A stretch of 13,778 bases of DNA from Pseudomonadota bacterium (GTDB lineage: Bacteria; Pseudomonadota; Alphaproteobacteria; Acetobacterales; Acetobacteraceae), in the NCBI GenBank assembly GCA_021808205.1, contig JAKBCD010000009.1:1-13778 (forward strand), in the 5' to 3' direction. Position 1 is the stretch's first letter. Every line of letters begins with the position of its first letter. Below, one piece after another: positions 13,723-13,778 of this stretch. The notes below the pieces were generated by a model. The model saw nothing but the letters and a program-made list of their open reading frames with translations. It did not search any database and was not told where the DNA came from. The translations under genes and the position numbers were made by a program.

Positions 13723-13778
13723 ATGAGTTTCTTGCATGCCATAATGTTCGCCATCCTGCAGGGGGCGAGCGAGCTGTT
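13723..13778 (+). CDS. uppP: Undecaprenyl-diphosphatase UppP (BacA), N-terminal 18 codons only
   Basis: The window ends within this gene. The visible product MSFLHAIMFAILQGASEL matches the start of UppP/BacA (first membrane helix, then QG-x-[ST]-E), the inner-membrane enzyme that converts undecaprenyl diphosphate to the monophosphate carrier for peptidoglycan synthesis; loss lowers and extra copies raise bacitracin resistance. The start is supported by AGGGAG (13712-13717) five bases before the ATG. The family is known for membrane helices and a catalytic EEXXXE motif that should follow immediately, outside the window. It is divergent from the ArsB-like gene. Confidence 0.85.
   Translation, partial: MSFLHAIMFAILQGASEL

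Overview
This GC-rich window is most likely alphaproteobacterial chromosome, perhaps Acetobacteraceae, carrying the right-hand part of an integrated mobile element. The group assignment rests on gene style and on a small RNA after 11320 that resembles the alphaproteobacterial suhB/MmgR (alpha-r8) family; no species can be named. About 1-10990 looks like the element. About 10990-13778 looks like resident chromosome.

The element has three parts. (1) At the left edge lies a tyrosine recombinase of the P4-like type, cut by the window edge, followed by a repeat-rich non-coding stretch (945-1231). (2) Next comes an all-plus-strand replication and control block: two unrecognised genes overlapping by ATGA, a 59-residue AlpA-like helix-turn-helix protein (2658-2837), a zinc-finger/Toprim primase-like protein, a RepA-like RecA-fold ATPase, and a small protein with a C-terminal zinc ribbon. 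The last three genes overlap. The start of the zinc-ribbon gene is packed with copies of TGGGACAA in both orientations (4885-5114), which looks like an iteron array and is my best candidate for an origin of replication. (3) At the right lies a single cargo gene for a 1638-residue Type ISP restriction-modification enzyme (nuclease, helicase, adenine methyltransferase and specificity domain in one chain). Its specificity portion is much poorer in GC than the rest.

I see no capsid, terminase, relaxase or secretion genes. Integrase + AlpA + primase + RepA + one anti-phage cargo gene suggests a satellite-like or mobilisable integrative element, though its left part is outside the window. The right boundary is probably at a complete tRNA-Ser(GCU) gene (minus strand, 10994-11086) whose 3' end faces the element.

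Beyond the tRNA are the candidate small RNA with its own promoter and a strong terminator (11286-11397), an N-formylglutamate amidohydrolase-family gene and an ArsB-like membrane transporter (both minus strand), and the first 18 codons of uppP (plus strand) running off the right edge. These look like ordinary chromosomal genes.
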